Shown piece by piece: positions 43,401 through 52,800 of a DNA stretch of 64,000 bases. The DNA lies in NCBI GenBank assembly GCA_965644315.1, contig CBFFRQ010000066.1, positions 186,001 to 250,000 of the forward strand, given 5' to 3'. The notes below the pieces were generated by a model, which ran no database searches, was not told the DNA's origin, and saw nothing but the letters and a program-made list of their open reading frames with translations. The stretch is from Caecitellus pseudoparvulus. Lineage: Eukaryota; Bigyra: Bicosoecida. The translations under genes were made by a program, and so were the position numbers. Within the stretch, counting starts at the first letter, position 1. Each line of letters begins with the position of its first letter.

Positions 43401-43955
43401 CACCGAAAGGCATTCGAGGTGGATGGCGGCTCTCGGACGGAAAGGGCCACCCCACAGCTCCCGCCAGGTGTGCACGTTTCACGCCGGTACTTGGCAAAAC
43501 TTGCTCGCCGGAGAGCAGCCGGCGACAGCAGCTCAGGGGAGGACAGTTGGGGCTCGGACGGTGCTTTGAGCGTACGGACGGTGTCTGGGGACAGTGACCT
43601 CGCACGCGAGCTAGGCATTAGCGGTGACCCTGGCACACTTCGCCCTACACCGCAACTTGCCGAGTTAGTGCGAGCCAGTCTTGTAGGCAGCCCAGCAGAG
43701 ATGAAGCCAGAGCCAGCCTTGCGCACCTTGCATCAAGCGCCCCCCCCGTCAACAACATCTAGCAGCCCCCTGGACCAGATGGAGTCAGCATCTGATAGCT
43801 GGCAATGGCAGCCATCGTGGGCAGTGGCGACCAGCCGTGACGGAACAGACAATTTGTCTTTTGGGTGGGATGATGAGATGGTGGGGGAGGCGATGCCCGC
43901 CTCCGCTTCTGTTGGGGCACTCGCACCGAGCGGTGTTGTCAGGAGCGGCAAGTAA
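37432..43955 (+). CDS. Receptor D: seven CTLD-like modules, long cytoplasmic tail
   Basis: Type I membrane protein, 2,128 aa in three exons: 37432-37524, 37590-38115 and 38188-43955. Introns are 65 nt (GTATGT, phase 0, inside the signal peptide) and 72 nt (GTGCGT, phase 1, restoring QQV|DCSTLLVPVC). A second ATG at 37465 is possible. Modules begin CPAGYTLGSGPFC, an unnumbered second without CPxGW, CPAGWSLVGGEC, CQRGWFPVLGSC, CPAAWKFYSGQC, CEQGWVRVGGKC and CPESWSLFKGRG. No QPD or EPN motif is visible. The stalk (41080-41710) is Ser/Pro-rich with degenerate rather than perfect repeats. The juxtamembrane domain has ARRRQLGLSPSEEDSAAVAA and a Cys pair around LLPLAEASSGLC. The helix is at about 1637-1660 (YVVGLFIGLPAAIVLAAAVY). 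The tail, about 465 residues, is the longest of the four and contains LPPGVHVSRRYLAKL. Confidence 0.87.
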
Positions 43956-44046
43956 ATGGGAGCGGATGAACTCGTCTTCATGCATTGTACATAGTATAGG
44001 GACAGCATGGTCTCAAGTTGGGACTGAGCGCAGTGAGACGAGCAAG

Positions 44047-44385
44047 CTACTTCTTGCTTGTGGTGGCAGGTCCGAAAGAAGGCAAGCCCAAGGCGGGCGT
44101 GTCGTCCCGCATGACTGAATCCCGTGCGTAGTCGTAAATATACTTCTCTTCAGCTGTGTTCTCATCGCCAATATGCTGGGCGGGGGACGTCCATTCCACC
44201 TGAACGGTGATTCGAACCCGGCGGGTGTCTCCCTCCTCCCCGGCAGTGCCAGACACAACCTCCGTTTCTGTGATGGTCACCGACGACAGCTTCTCCAGGC
44301 GCTGAATCCACTCCATTTCCACAAAGCTTTTCACTGCCTGCTTTGCCTCCGCCATGCTGCCTTCTGGAGAGCTTGCTTCTGCCAT
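44047..44385 (-). CDS. Small conserved-looking hypothetical protein (112 aa)
   Basis: A compact acidic 112-aa frame with a genuine ATG at 44385, convergent with receptor D (91 nt apart) and divergent from the cystatin gene (170 nt apart). It has a helical N-terminal part (VKSFVEMEWIQRLEKLSS) followed by alternating strand-like segments (TITETEVV, RRVRITVQVEW) and a helix (ENTAEEKYIYDYARDSVM). There is no signal peptide, membrane helix or cysteine cluster. I do not recognise the family. Its placement and non-random composition support a real gene. Confidence 0.6.
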   Translation of the reverse strand: MAEASSPEGSMAEAKQAVKSFVEMEWIQRLEKLSSVTITETEVVSGTAGEEGDTRRVRITVQVEWTSPAQHIGDENTAEEKYIYDYARDSVMRDDTPALGLPSFGPATTSKK

Positions 44386-44555
44386 TTCAGGGGTGTGGGC
44401 TTGAGCGTGCTTTTGGCGTGGTGGTGAGGCGTGTCAGGGGGGGGAGGAATGTTTCACCTTGGTTGAGAGAAGTGAGTCTGCATGGGTACATGAGGTAAAA
44501 TAATTTGTCTACAATTCCAATTCTGACACCACAATCATCTGCAACTTCCCTGAAA

Positions 44556-45082
44556 ATGCGCTTTGCAAGCACACTGTTTTGTGTGCTGTTGCTGCTGGTC
44601 TCAGTGCTCTCACTATCTTCAGCAAACATGGCCGTTGTTGGCGGCTTCGGCGATTTTAAACCAGCTGATGACGACGTGAAGGCGCGCTTCGGTGGTGATG
44701 GCGTGCGTGCTGCCTGATCCAGCTGAGCCAGCGCGCGCTGGCTCAGCTGCGTTGCTTGCGCCGGCGGGACGGCGCACGCTGGACCTTTCGCCCCATCTCC
44801 AGGTCAAGGCTTCGGTTGCTGCAGCCGTGGGTGCCGAGTCTGTGGATACGTTCGAGATCATTGAGTTCAAGAGCCAAGTTGTAGGTTGCCTCAGCTCGCT
44901 GGGGCGTACCAGCTGGTGTCACCACGAAACGCTCGCTGTTGCCCGCCCCTCCCCAGGTTGCCGGCACCAACTACGAGCTGAAGGCCAAGGTTGACGGAGT
45001 TGCCTACAACATCAAGGCCTTCGCACCCCTGCCTCACACCGGAGAGCCCATTTCTATCTCCTCTGCTGAGAAGGCTGAGTGA
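44556..45082 (+). CDS. Secreted cystatin (stefin-like cysteine-protease inhibitor)
   Basis: Cystatins block papain-type proteases by wedging three conserved regions into the active site. Three exons, 44556-44702, 44803-44880 and 44957-45082, all joined in phase 0, give 116 aa. The signal peptide is about residues 1-22 (LFCVLLLLVSVLSLSSA). The N-terminal glycine region is VVGGFGDFKPADDD. The diagnostic QxVxG wedge is QVVAGTNYELKAKVDG, created exactly by joining exon 2 (...KSQV) to exon 3 (VAG...). The second loop is APLPHTGE, stefin-like rather than the Pro-Trp of secreted animal cystatins. Intron 1 (100 nt) could begin at GTGAAG instead of GTGCGT, shortening the protein by nine residues; I prefer GTGCGT because it matches other donors here. 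Intron 1 contains a 30-bp perfect palindrome. The protein lacks cystatin disulfides. Confidence 0.9.
44720..44749. repeat. 30-bp perfect palindrome in cystatin intron 1
   Basis: The left arm CAGCTGAGCCAGCGC is followed immediately by its exact reverse complement with no spacer, 15 + 15 bp. It lies inside the 100-nt first intron of the cystatin gene. In RNA it could fold into a GC-rich hairpin near the donor site; a spacerless hairpin would have to open at its tip. Confidence 0.95.
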
Positions 45083-45591
45083 TGGCTGCTGGCGTTTCAC
45101 AGCAATGCACTTCGCCTGCACATACCTTGCCAATGTGCCCCTAGCCAGGACCCTAGCCCTGTTATCCTGTGCCGCTAAGTAGTTAAGCTGTACGCTCGGT
45201 GAATGTACCGCTGGGCTGACTTGCACGAGTATGTGCGTAGCAGGGGGTCGTCACGTCCTAATCGCCCATCCAGCCCTATGCACAGAGCTTTATGTCTCCC
45301 GTCAAGCAATGACGGCGCACACTTGGATATCAGCAAACAGGGGAGAAGGGGGGCTTCCGAGCTGCGAATTCGGGTAGGCTCGCCACCGCACTTGTTCCTG
45401 AGATATCCTGGCTCTGGAGCGAGGGCAGCGCCTAACCGTCACCGTGGTTTTCGCCTGCTCAAAGCCTTGCAGATTTCAGATCCGTCGCCCCCAGCGCTCA
45501 GTCTGGCCCTTAACAAATCTTTGTTGGACTGACCACCCGGATCGTCTCCTATTCCTCGCGCCGAGCTGGATTCCAGGCTTCGCAGTGTGGC
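45083..45591. other. Intergenic region upstream of the lipase gene
   Basis: The 509 nt between the cystatin stop and the lipase start contain only short frames without recognisable features. No RNA gene or repeat is seen. Confidence 0.5.
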
Positions 45592-48500
45592 ATGGCAGCG
45601 CCGCACAGCGACTTGGGCCCGCAGGAAGCTGCAGTTGAGGAGGGCGGCTTCAAGTGTGGCGCACCTGCTGAAAGCGAAAGTCTCAAGGTAAGGAGAAGCT
45701 TCCGACATGTAAACAGGCTGCTGGTCTTTGAGGAACCCGACCAGAAGGCAAGGGAAGAGCAGGAGCGGCTCGTCGGCCCACGTGCCTCGCGAGACATGTG
45801 GTCACCGCGCAAGCAGCCAGGCCGCACCACGGTGCTCGCGCTGCAAGGGTACCTCCAAGATGTCACCTTGGTGCAGTTGACTGTAGAAAAGGGGAGGCTG
45901 AGGTCTGTCTATGCAACCCGCACCTGCCCAAGCCCACTCAGTGTCGACTTCGTGTACCAGCTGGCGCTCGCCGTGTGGGTGTCAGCTTCGTTGCTTGCGT
46001 GGGCGCTGGTCACCCTCAGTCTGCTCTTCGTCGTCATCTACGGCACAGTCTCTCAGTTTGAGCCCAGTGACTCTTCCCTCACCGACGTGCAACGCGGAAT
46101 GTCGCAGTCCCGCGGGGTCGCTGTATTGTTGGGATTGTCCCCCCTCTTGCTGTACTTGCTTTCATTGATTGCCTTCCACTTGTGGTTACTGCACGACATA
46201 TTTTTGGATCTCACGCACACTTCAGAGAGTCTAGAGTTTGCCACTGCTCGAGGGTGCGGCTTCAGAGGCTCGCTCTGCGCCCGCTCAAGTGTCGCCTGCT
46301 CCATGAAGGCGTATGCTTGGGTGCTGATGCTGACCCTGATACTATTGTTTTTTCTGCCATTCGCTCCGCTGGGACCTAGCTTCACTTCTGGTGCAATTCT
46401 TGCTAATGAAGTCGTATTCGTGATGGCGGTGGTAGCCTTTCTTCATGCACACACCCTCCTGCTGACGCCCTGCCTGAGGTACTGCCACTTTCGCCACACG
46501 CCTCGAGACGGCAGGCAAGAGCGCAGCGTAGGGAAGTGGGCGTCGAGCTGCTGTCTGCGCTGCAGCTCATGCTCCACAGAGCTGTGGCTACGGGGGGGGC
46601 TGGTGTGTGGGAACATCCTTACGATGGCTGCCTCCTGTCGCTGCCTTTGCTTTGAAGCGGAGGATGACATGGAGCGTCAGGCGCAGCACATAGAAGACGA
46701 CATAAATACTTGGGAGGCCTTTGGAGCAGACCAGGCCAGGGGGCCTTCTACGCCATTAAGCGAGAGTGGCTGGACCATGGCATCCCCTGCCTTGCCGTCT
46801 TCAACAGCCGCACCCGAAGCGGCCGACGCGCGCCCTTCCGCCCCAGCCCGCTCCCGAACACCCTCACCACAGCTTAGCCTTTCCCAGCAACCTTCCCAAG
46901 CACGTCCTGGCGACGGCCTTGCTCTGACGCGCGAAGCATGCTGCTCCTGGGCCAAGTCCACCCACACAGGTGTGTGGCTGCCAGCTGCTTGTGGAGGCCC
47001 GCACGAGCCAAGTACGATGTTCTGCGGCTGTCTCAGCGAACCAGCTGGGGCTGCAAAGCTCGTCAATTCGTTGGTCTGGGTTGCGTCTCTCTGGGTCTTC
47101 GTGGGTCTGGCTGTGCATGCAACTTTTGGTATTCTTTTCCTCGCCGGCCCTGTCCTAGCCGGGGTCGCAGCAAGTCTGAGCATTATTGGCATGTACGCGT
47201 GTATCATGGCATACCTGTGGCTCACAACTCCCCAGGGTGATGTGCTCTTTCGTCCTGGTTCAAGCTGCGGAGGCTCAGCACTGTTGAAGTCTGCCAGAGC
47301 CTGGAGCCGACGCCAGCACGGCATCTCAACGAAGACCGCTGAGCAGGTCTGGACAGTGTTCATGCAGTACAAGGTGACCTTGAGCTCATTGCTAGCAGGC
47401 TTGTTGGCGTTTGCTTCGGCAAGGCAGGGCAGCACCAGCGGTGGTCTCATCGCCGGCATCTTGCTCCTGTTCATAGTCCCTATTGGGCTCTGTGTATTCA
47501 ACGCATGGCAGCTCGGCGTCAGGTGCAGTGAGCCACGGCATCCAGGTCCACGCCAAGGTTGTACGGCGGCGTGGTGCCTTGTTGGAACTCTTGGGCGCGT
47601 GCATCACCCACGATGCCACCGCTGCGGCGACCCAACCGCATATTGCGGCAACTTGGCGCACCGGACATGCTCGTCTATGTGGTGGTGGCACGCTTTGGCA
47701 TTGGCAATGACTGCTTGCGTGATTTGCCTCTTCACTGTCATTGTGTACGCGCCCCTGCCAGCGATGTGGCTCAGCATCATTCTGGCGACAGGCATCTACA
47801 GCGTTATCCTTTGCCATGCCATACCAACCCATGGCTATGATCTGGCCACCCTTGCGGCTTTCTCGGACCTGCCAGTGGATGCCCGTGCCGTGGCGCCACA
47901 CTCACAGGACGAACTCAGCTCGTCCACAGAGCTGCCGGAGGTCCAGGCACCGGGCAAGGCGCTTCCGTCTGATGAGCCACCACACGAGCAGGAAGTAATG
48001 ACTGCCCCTCCTGACTTGCCACCCAGCCGGCCTCCCGCGTTGACGCTGCCTGCAACCTTGAAAAGTGCAAACCTGCGCGCTCCCAGCGTGCAGCAGCCAT
48101 TTGTGACACAGCAGGTCGCTCTGCCTGTGCAAGCAGGGGAACGTGCCCATTTGCAACACCACAAGGTTGAAGGAGTCCTCTGCGAGGATGTTGATGCTTT
48201 CGCAGCTGCTTGCACTGAGCAAGAGCGTGTTGCGTATAACAAGGCACATGGCGGCAACCGAAGCTTCCGTGACCCGGTGCAGAGCGCTTTGTTCATCGAG
48301 CGCCACCTGCGCTGGAAGCTCGTGGCCCCGTTGTTTGTCGCACTATTTGTTGTTGCCCTGCTGCTCATCGCGCTGGTGGACAGAGGGCTCGACAGAGAAG
48401 GCGGCGCGCTTGTTGGCTGGGTAGATGTGTCGAAGCCAGTGTTGGCACAGCAGGGCAAGGCAAAGCCACGCTTACCCTTTTGCGACATGCGGGTGGCAGG

Positions 48501-49716
48501 CTTGGGTATTCTTGACTATGGGGTGCTCGCCAAGGCTGCGTATTTGGGGACCAATCACACGGCCTACGTGAACGTGCTGCAGACGCTTATCCCTGGGTCC
48601 AATGTCTCGCTGAACCTGCTCGTAGAGGAGCGCCTGCACCAGCCTCTGTATGGAGTGGCGACAATTCGTCGCCCCGCCGCTCTTTCGCACGAGGATGTGC
48701 TGACCCAAGCTAGGGCAGGCCGCCAGGACGCCACAAGGCTTGATCAAGCCATGGAAGCATTTCTTGTGAGCAACTCAACTTCTGGGCTTGCAGCGGATGC
48801 ACTCAAGGCACTGGTGCGCCGAGATACCGCTGTCCCTGCCATCAACACAACAGTGCTGAGTATTCGAGGCTCCCTTCAAGGCTTCGACTGGGCACAAGAC
48901 TTCTTCATTTGGGGCGGTCCAGGGCTGGTGCAAGCACTGCAGTTCGTCTTTCCCCTCCTTCGGCCGCTGGGGTGGACTGGCGCCGATGAATACCTCATCA
49001 GCGCTGTAGGTGATGTTGAGCGCGGAGCCTTTAGTGAGTATGAGGCCACCCCACGCGCATTCTTTGTGCCTGTTGCTCGCCAGCTGTCTGTGTTGAAGCA
49101 CGTCTTGTTCGAAGGCCAGGGGATGCAGGCGGCCCAAGAGGAGTTCGGGGATTCACCGACGGAAAAGTACCGAGATGCGAGCACGTGGGGTGATGAACTA
49201 GTTGTCACAGGTCATTCGCTGGGAGGGGGCGTGGCCATGATCGCCGGCGCTGCCACAAGTGTGGCTGCGGTTGCCTACTCTGGCCCCGGACCAGTCTTGG
49301 GTCGGCGCAAGTACGCAAGGGCCATTCAAGTCGGTTGCCCGGAGTGCCCTGTGGATACAAGACCCGAGGCGACGGATGCACATGCGTTTAATGTGGTGCC
49401 TCTTGGCGACGTCGTGCCGTGGCTAGGTGGGCAGCCAAGCAAGGCTGTGGACATTCCATGCGATTCAGGCGCTGCGGCGTGCCACAGCGTCATCCGCAGC
49501 ATGTGCACAATCATGCAGTCTTGTGGAGACCCTTGGGGTCGTAGCCTCTTCCAGTTCAAGGAGAGTTTTGGGGCCGGCTCTCTAGACACGCTTTCTGACT
49601 GCTGCGTGCATGGTCAGTACGGTCGAGGGCACGCAGCCTGCAAGCGCCTGCTGTGTGGCGAGATCAAAGTTCGACCCGCACAGGCTATCCCCTCTGCCTT
49701 GAGGCGCCTGTGCTGA
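45592..49716 (+). CDS. Polytopic membrane protein with C-terminal class-3 (alpha/beta-hydrolase) lipase domain
   Basis: A 1,374-aa frame from the ATG at 45592. The N-terminal two thirds contains about ten or eleven hydrophobic segments (e.g. LALAVWVSASLLAWALVTL, VLLGLSPLLLYLLSLIAF, VLMLTLILLFFLPF, GILLLFIVPIGLCVF, WLSIILATGIYSVILCHA), broken by Ser/Pro-rich loops. A last helix at about 905-925 (LFVALFVVALLLIAL) precedes the hydrolase domain, about 960-1350. Its nucleophile elbow is VVTGHSLGGGVAMI (Ser about 1208). The likely Asp is in FNVVPLGDVVPWL, and the likely His in CHSVIRSMCTIMQSCG, a Cys-flanked pattern seen in protist class-3 lipases. Its probable role is membrane-lipid hydrolysis; substrate and compartment are unknown. 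A frame-preserving 57-nt segment at 45688-45744 begins GTAAGG and ends CAG, so it could be a small intron. Confidence 0.85.
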   Translation: MAAPHSDLGPQEAAVEEGGFKCGAPAESESLKVRRSFRHVNRLLVFEEPDQKAREEQERLVGPRASRDMWSPRKQPGRTTVLALQGYLQDVTLVQLTVEKGRLRSVYATRTCPSPLSVDFVYQLALAVWVSASLLAWALVTLSLLFVVIYGTVSQFEPSDSSLTDVQRGMSQSRGVAVLLGLSPLLLYLLSLIAFHLWLLHDIFLDLTHTSESLEFATARGCGFRGSLCARSSVACSMKAYAWVLMLTLILLFFLPFAPLGPSFTSGAILANEVVFVMAVVAFLHAHTLLLTPCLRYCHFRHTPRDGRQERSVGKWASSCCLRCSSCSTELWLRGGLVCGNILTMAASCRCLCFEAEDDMERQAQHIEDDINTWEAFGADQARGPSTPLSESGWTMASPALPSSTAAPEAADARPSAPARSRTPSPQLSLSQQPSQARPGDGLALTREACCSWAKSTHTGVWLPAACGGPHEPSTMFCGCLSEPAGAAKLVNSLVWVASLWVFVGLAVHATFGILFLAGPVLAGVAASLSIIGMYACIMAYLWLTTPQGDVLFRPGSSCGGSALLKSARAWSRRQHGISTKTAEQVWTVFMQYKVTLSSLLAGLLAFASARQGSTSGGLIAGILLLFIVPIGLCVFNAWQLGVRCSEPRHPGPRQGCTAAWCLVGTLGRVHHPRCHRCGDPTAYCGNLAHRTCSSMWWWHALALAMTACVICLFTVIVYAPLPAMWLSIILATGIYSVILCHAIPTHGYDLATLAAFSDLPVDARAVAPHSQDELSSSTELPEVQAPGKALPSDEPPHEQEVMTAPPDLPPSRPPALTLPATLKSANLRAPSVQQPFVTQQVALPVQAGERAHLQHHKVEGVLCEDVDAFAAACTEQERVAYNKAHGGNRSFRDPVQSALFIERHLRWKLVAPLFVALFVVALLLIALVDRGLDREGGALVGWVDVSKPVLAQQGKAKPRLPFCDMRVAGLGILDYGVLAKAAYLGTNHTAYVNVLQTLIPGSNVSLNLLVEERLHQPLYGVATIRRPAALSHEDVLTQARAGRQDATRLDQAMEAFLVSNSTSGLAADALKALVRRDTAVPAINTTVLSIRGSLQGFDWAQDFFIWGGPGLVQALQFVFPLLRPLGWTGADEYLISAVGDVERGAFSEYEATPRAFFVPVARQLSVLKHVLFEGQGMQAAQEEFGDSPTEKYRDASTWGDELVVTGHSLGGGVAMIAGAATSVAAVAYSGPGPVLGRRKYARAIQVGCPECPVDTRPEATDAHAFNVVPLGDVVPWLGGQPSKAVDIPCDSGAAACHSVIRSMCTIMQSCGDPWGRSLFQFKESFGAGSLDTLSDCCVHGQYGRGHAACKRLLCGEIKVRPAQAIPSALRRLC

Positions 49717-49854
49717 GAGTCAGACATTGCTCCTTCCAATGCAGATGGCATGCCTCGGTCAGCGGCATCCCGCGAGGCACATGCAGTGCAACAACAAACC
49801 GCAAAAAGACAGCAAGTGGTGCTGCGGGTACCAAAGCACCAAGAATTTTGCACG

Positions 49855-52800
49855 ATGGCAAGCACTGCTGATGCCCCGGGCTTGGGGGAGGGGGAAATTG
49901 ACCTGCCCTCCACCCCTACATCTTCGACTGCCAGCGACACTGGCAGTGAATCGGAGGACCAAGCTGCCCTGGACGGTGACATTCATGCAGCAGCCAGCGC
50001 AGAGCGGATCCGAAAGCACGGGATGGACCTCATCACAGGTGCCATGCCCCCGACGTCCATCACCGCTGAGCAGCTGGGGCGCCTGAAGCGCCGTTTTGAT
50101 GCGGTGTGTGGTTGCTTGACTGATTTCCGCAGCTCGCAGGGCAGCCACAGCCATGGCCTCTTCAACGCAGAAACGTGGCAAGCTTGATGAAGCACAGTTC
50201 GTGAAGACATTTTCTAGCGTGCTGGACAGGTCATTATCTCAAGAGCAGCTCCTGGCGCTGTTCATGAAGGTGTGCAGCTGGGCGGACGTTGGTCGCAAAG
50301 CGATACGAAAACGCTGCACTCAGCTGCCTGCGCGTGCTGAACACAGATAGATGCAAACTCTGATGGGGCGGTGACTTGGAGCGAGTTCACATCCTTTCTC
50401 ATGCAGGGGGATGCAGATGCAGCTCCTGGGTTGGCCGGGGAGGCGGCTGCATCGGATGGCTTTGGCAGGTGAGTGGGGCGGCTGGGCAAGACTCATGCTG
50501 CAGACGTAGGCAAGGCACAACCCCTCCCCCTCCCGATTCGCCCAGCAACTTTGGAAAGCCCTCATCCCATGGCGGGGAACAGCTCAAGCTGAGACAGATG
50601 GAGCGCGGTGGTGCCGCCCCGTTGCTGACCTGGGGCAAGTCTACGCTCGGGACGCTGCTGGGTGACGACGAGGACACGATTTCTCGGGCACCTGTGGAGC
50701 TCCTGTACGCTGCACCAGTCCGGGAGCGTCTCCCAACAGGAACGGCAACACGCCGAGCAGATGACATCGACCCAGTAGCTCGCGCCCTCAAAGCCGCGGC
50801 GGCAGCTGGCATGCCAAGTGCAGCCGAATCTCTCGGCCCTGGCTCTGGTGTGGCTGCTGGTGCCCCCGCCGACACTCGCATGACTGACCAGGTCATCGAT
50901 GCGTTCAGCGCTACGTTGCCGTTCGCGATGGAGCTTGATGGGGTTGCGGGGGCGGCTACAGGGACTGGCAGTTCAGCTGCATCCTTAGGCCTGCATCCTA
51001 TCAGGCGTGTGCCCGCCTCCGGCCAACGCTCCGCACTGGATGGGATCCCCACACCTCTTCAGCGAGTGTACGACCCCGCCCGCCCACGCTCCCGGACAGT
51101 GGCAGGGATGCAGCTCATGGCACTGTACAAAGCCACTCACCCCACCGATGATGCGGACTTCGCACAGGCAGCGCGCACAGTGGCAAAGGTGAGGCAGCAG
51201 GCTGTCGCTTCAGCTCGTGAGGCGCGAGCTGCCAGTGCAGCCATGGTCATGGGCGGCCAAGAGGAAGGAAAGAGCAGTCACTCTTGGAGGCATGCTCGGC
51301 GGCCCATGTCCTCTGCAGCAACGTCTAATCCCAGTGCGATTCGAGACTACCCCAATGCGGCCAATGCCGTGCCGCTGCGGCGAGCGGGCGAGGAGGCATA
51401 TGGATCTGCATCTACCAGGGGGGCTGGGCCTGGGACACACCCCGGGGGGGACCTCCTTGCGAAAGGAAACGCGGGCGTGCCGCTCAACGCTGCGCACCCT
51501 GCCCATCACTTTGTACATGTCCGCATGGCGAACTCGGACACTGGTGGGACCTTGACAAAGGAAGCTGCATCCTACCTCGCAGGTGCCGCCAGTGAGGTGG
51601 AGCGCCGTGCTGTGCAGCGGTCAGGCTCTGCAGGGCCGGTCCGTGTTCGAGTCCGCCCCCCATCTGGCAGAGTGGACACGCTGCGAAGTGGCGGGCGGGG
51701 TGCCCGCTTGGCAGTCGCAGTTTCAAACCAAGGCAGCGCACCGGAGGAGCAGGACGAACATGATTGGGGTGTAGAGTCTGCGACTCCACGCCGGCCCACA
51801 TCGGCCCAAGCACCCTCACACTCGCGCAGCATGGCTGCAGAGGTCGGCATTCCTGACCCTGAGGAGCACCAGGTGGTGTATGGCGTCACTCCTGTCGCAT
51901 ACACAGCAGCGGTGGCACATGTGGTGGGGGTTCCAGCGCCTGGTGTTCGAGCCCGGGTGCTGGACCAAGTAACAGAGGAGGTGCACAAGGCATCGTCTCG
52001 GCGGGCAGCCTCCCAAGGCGGCGCACGTCCTCCCAAACCCATTCGATTTTCAGAGGCAGATCCCACAGCCCCTCCACCCTTCTCTGCTCGTCACATGCGA
52101 GGCATGCGATCTGGCACGGCTGCCAGCATGCGCGTGAAAACTGTAGCGGCAGTCGCTGCCCAGATACCACATTCACTGCGTATCGCCGTGCATGGCGTGG
52201 ATGCAGGGGTGGAGAGCAATGAAGCTGCGCGTGCCAAGGCTGCTGCGCGGTCAGGTGGCGGCATCGGGCGCAGTGTGGAGCAAGGAGCCTTGGGGGCAAA
52301 GGCCACACAAGGTGCGAGTCGAATTGCCGCGTCCCTTTCCGCCGGCATCCCCCTTCCCACGAGCATCATCGATGCGGCGTCAGGGACGTCAGGGGGCAGC
52401 CACGGGGGTGCACATGGAAACCCAGGAGGGGCCGCCTCGGCAGGAAATGGCTCAAGTTCAGATCGAGCATTTGTCCCACGGCTTGCAAATGTGTCAGGGC
52501 ACACGGACCTTATCACGCACGTGGCCTTCTGCCCGAGAGAGTTCGCGACTGGTTTTGCATATGACAGGTTTTTCACTCTGTCTCGGGACGGTGTGTGCTG
52601 CGTGTGGACTGTTGGGGGCAAGGCAGGGGGTGGATTGGGCACTGGCGATACCCCTGGGGCATCTTCGGATGGAGCCTCGGGGGTGGTGAACCGCCTTGCC
52701 TTTCGGGTCAGTCCCCACACTGTTACGGCCATGACATTCTTGCTCGCAAGCCAGCTGCTGGTGGTTGCGACGGTCTCACGTGAAGTGCTCTTCTTCGAGT

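Noticed and set aside
44209-44219. tRNA T-arm-like string (minus-strand GGGTTCGAATC)
   Set aside because: It matches a B box, but the flanks do not form a T stem, no acceptor stem or anticodon arm can be drawn, and it lies in the coding frame of the 112-aa protein.
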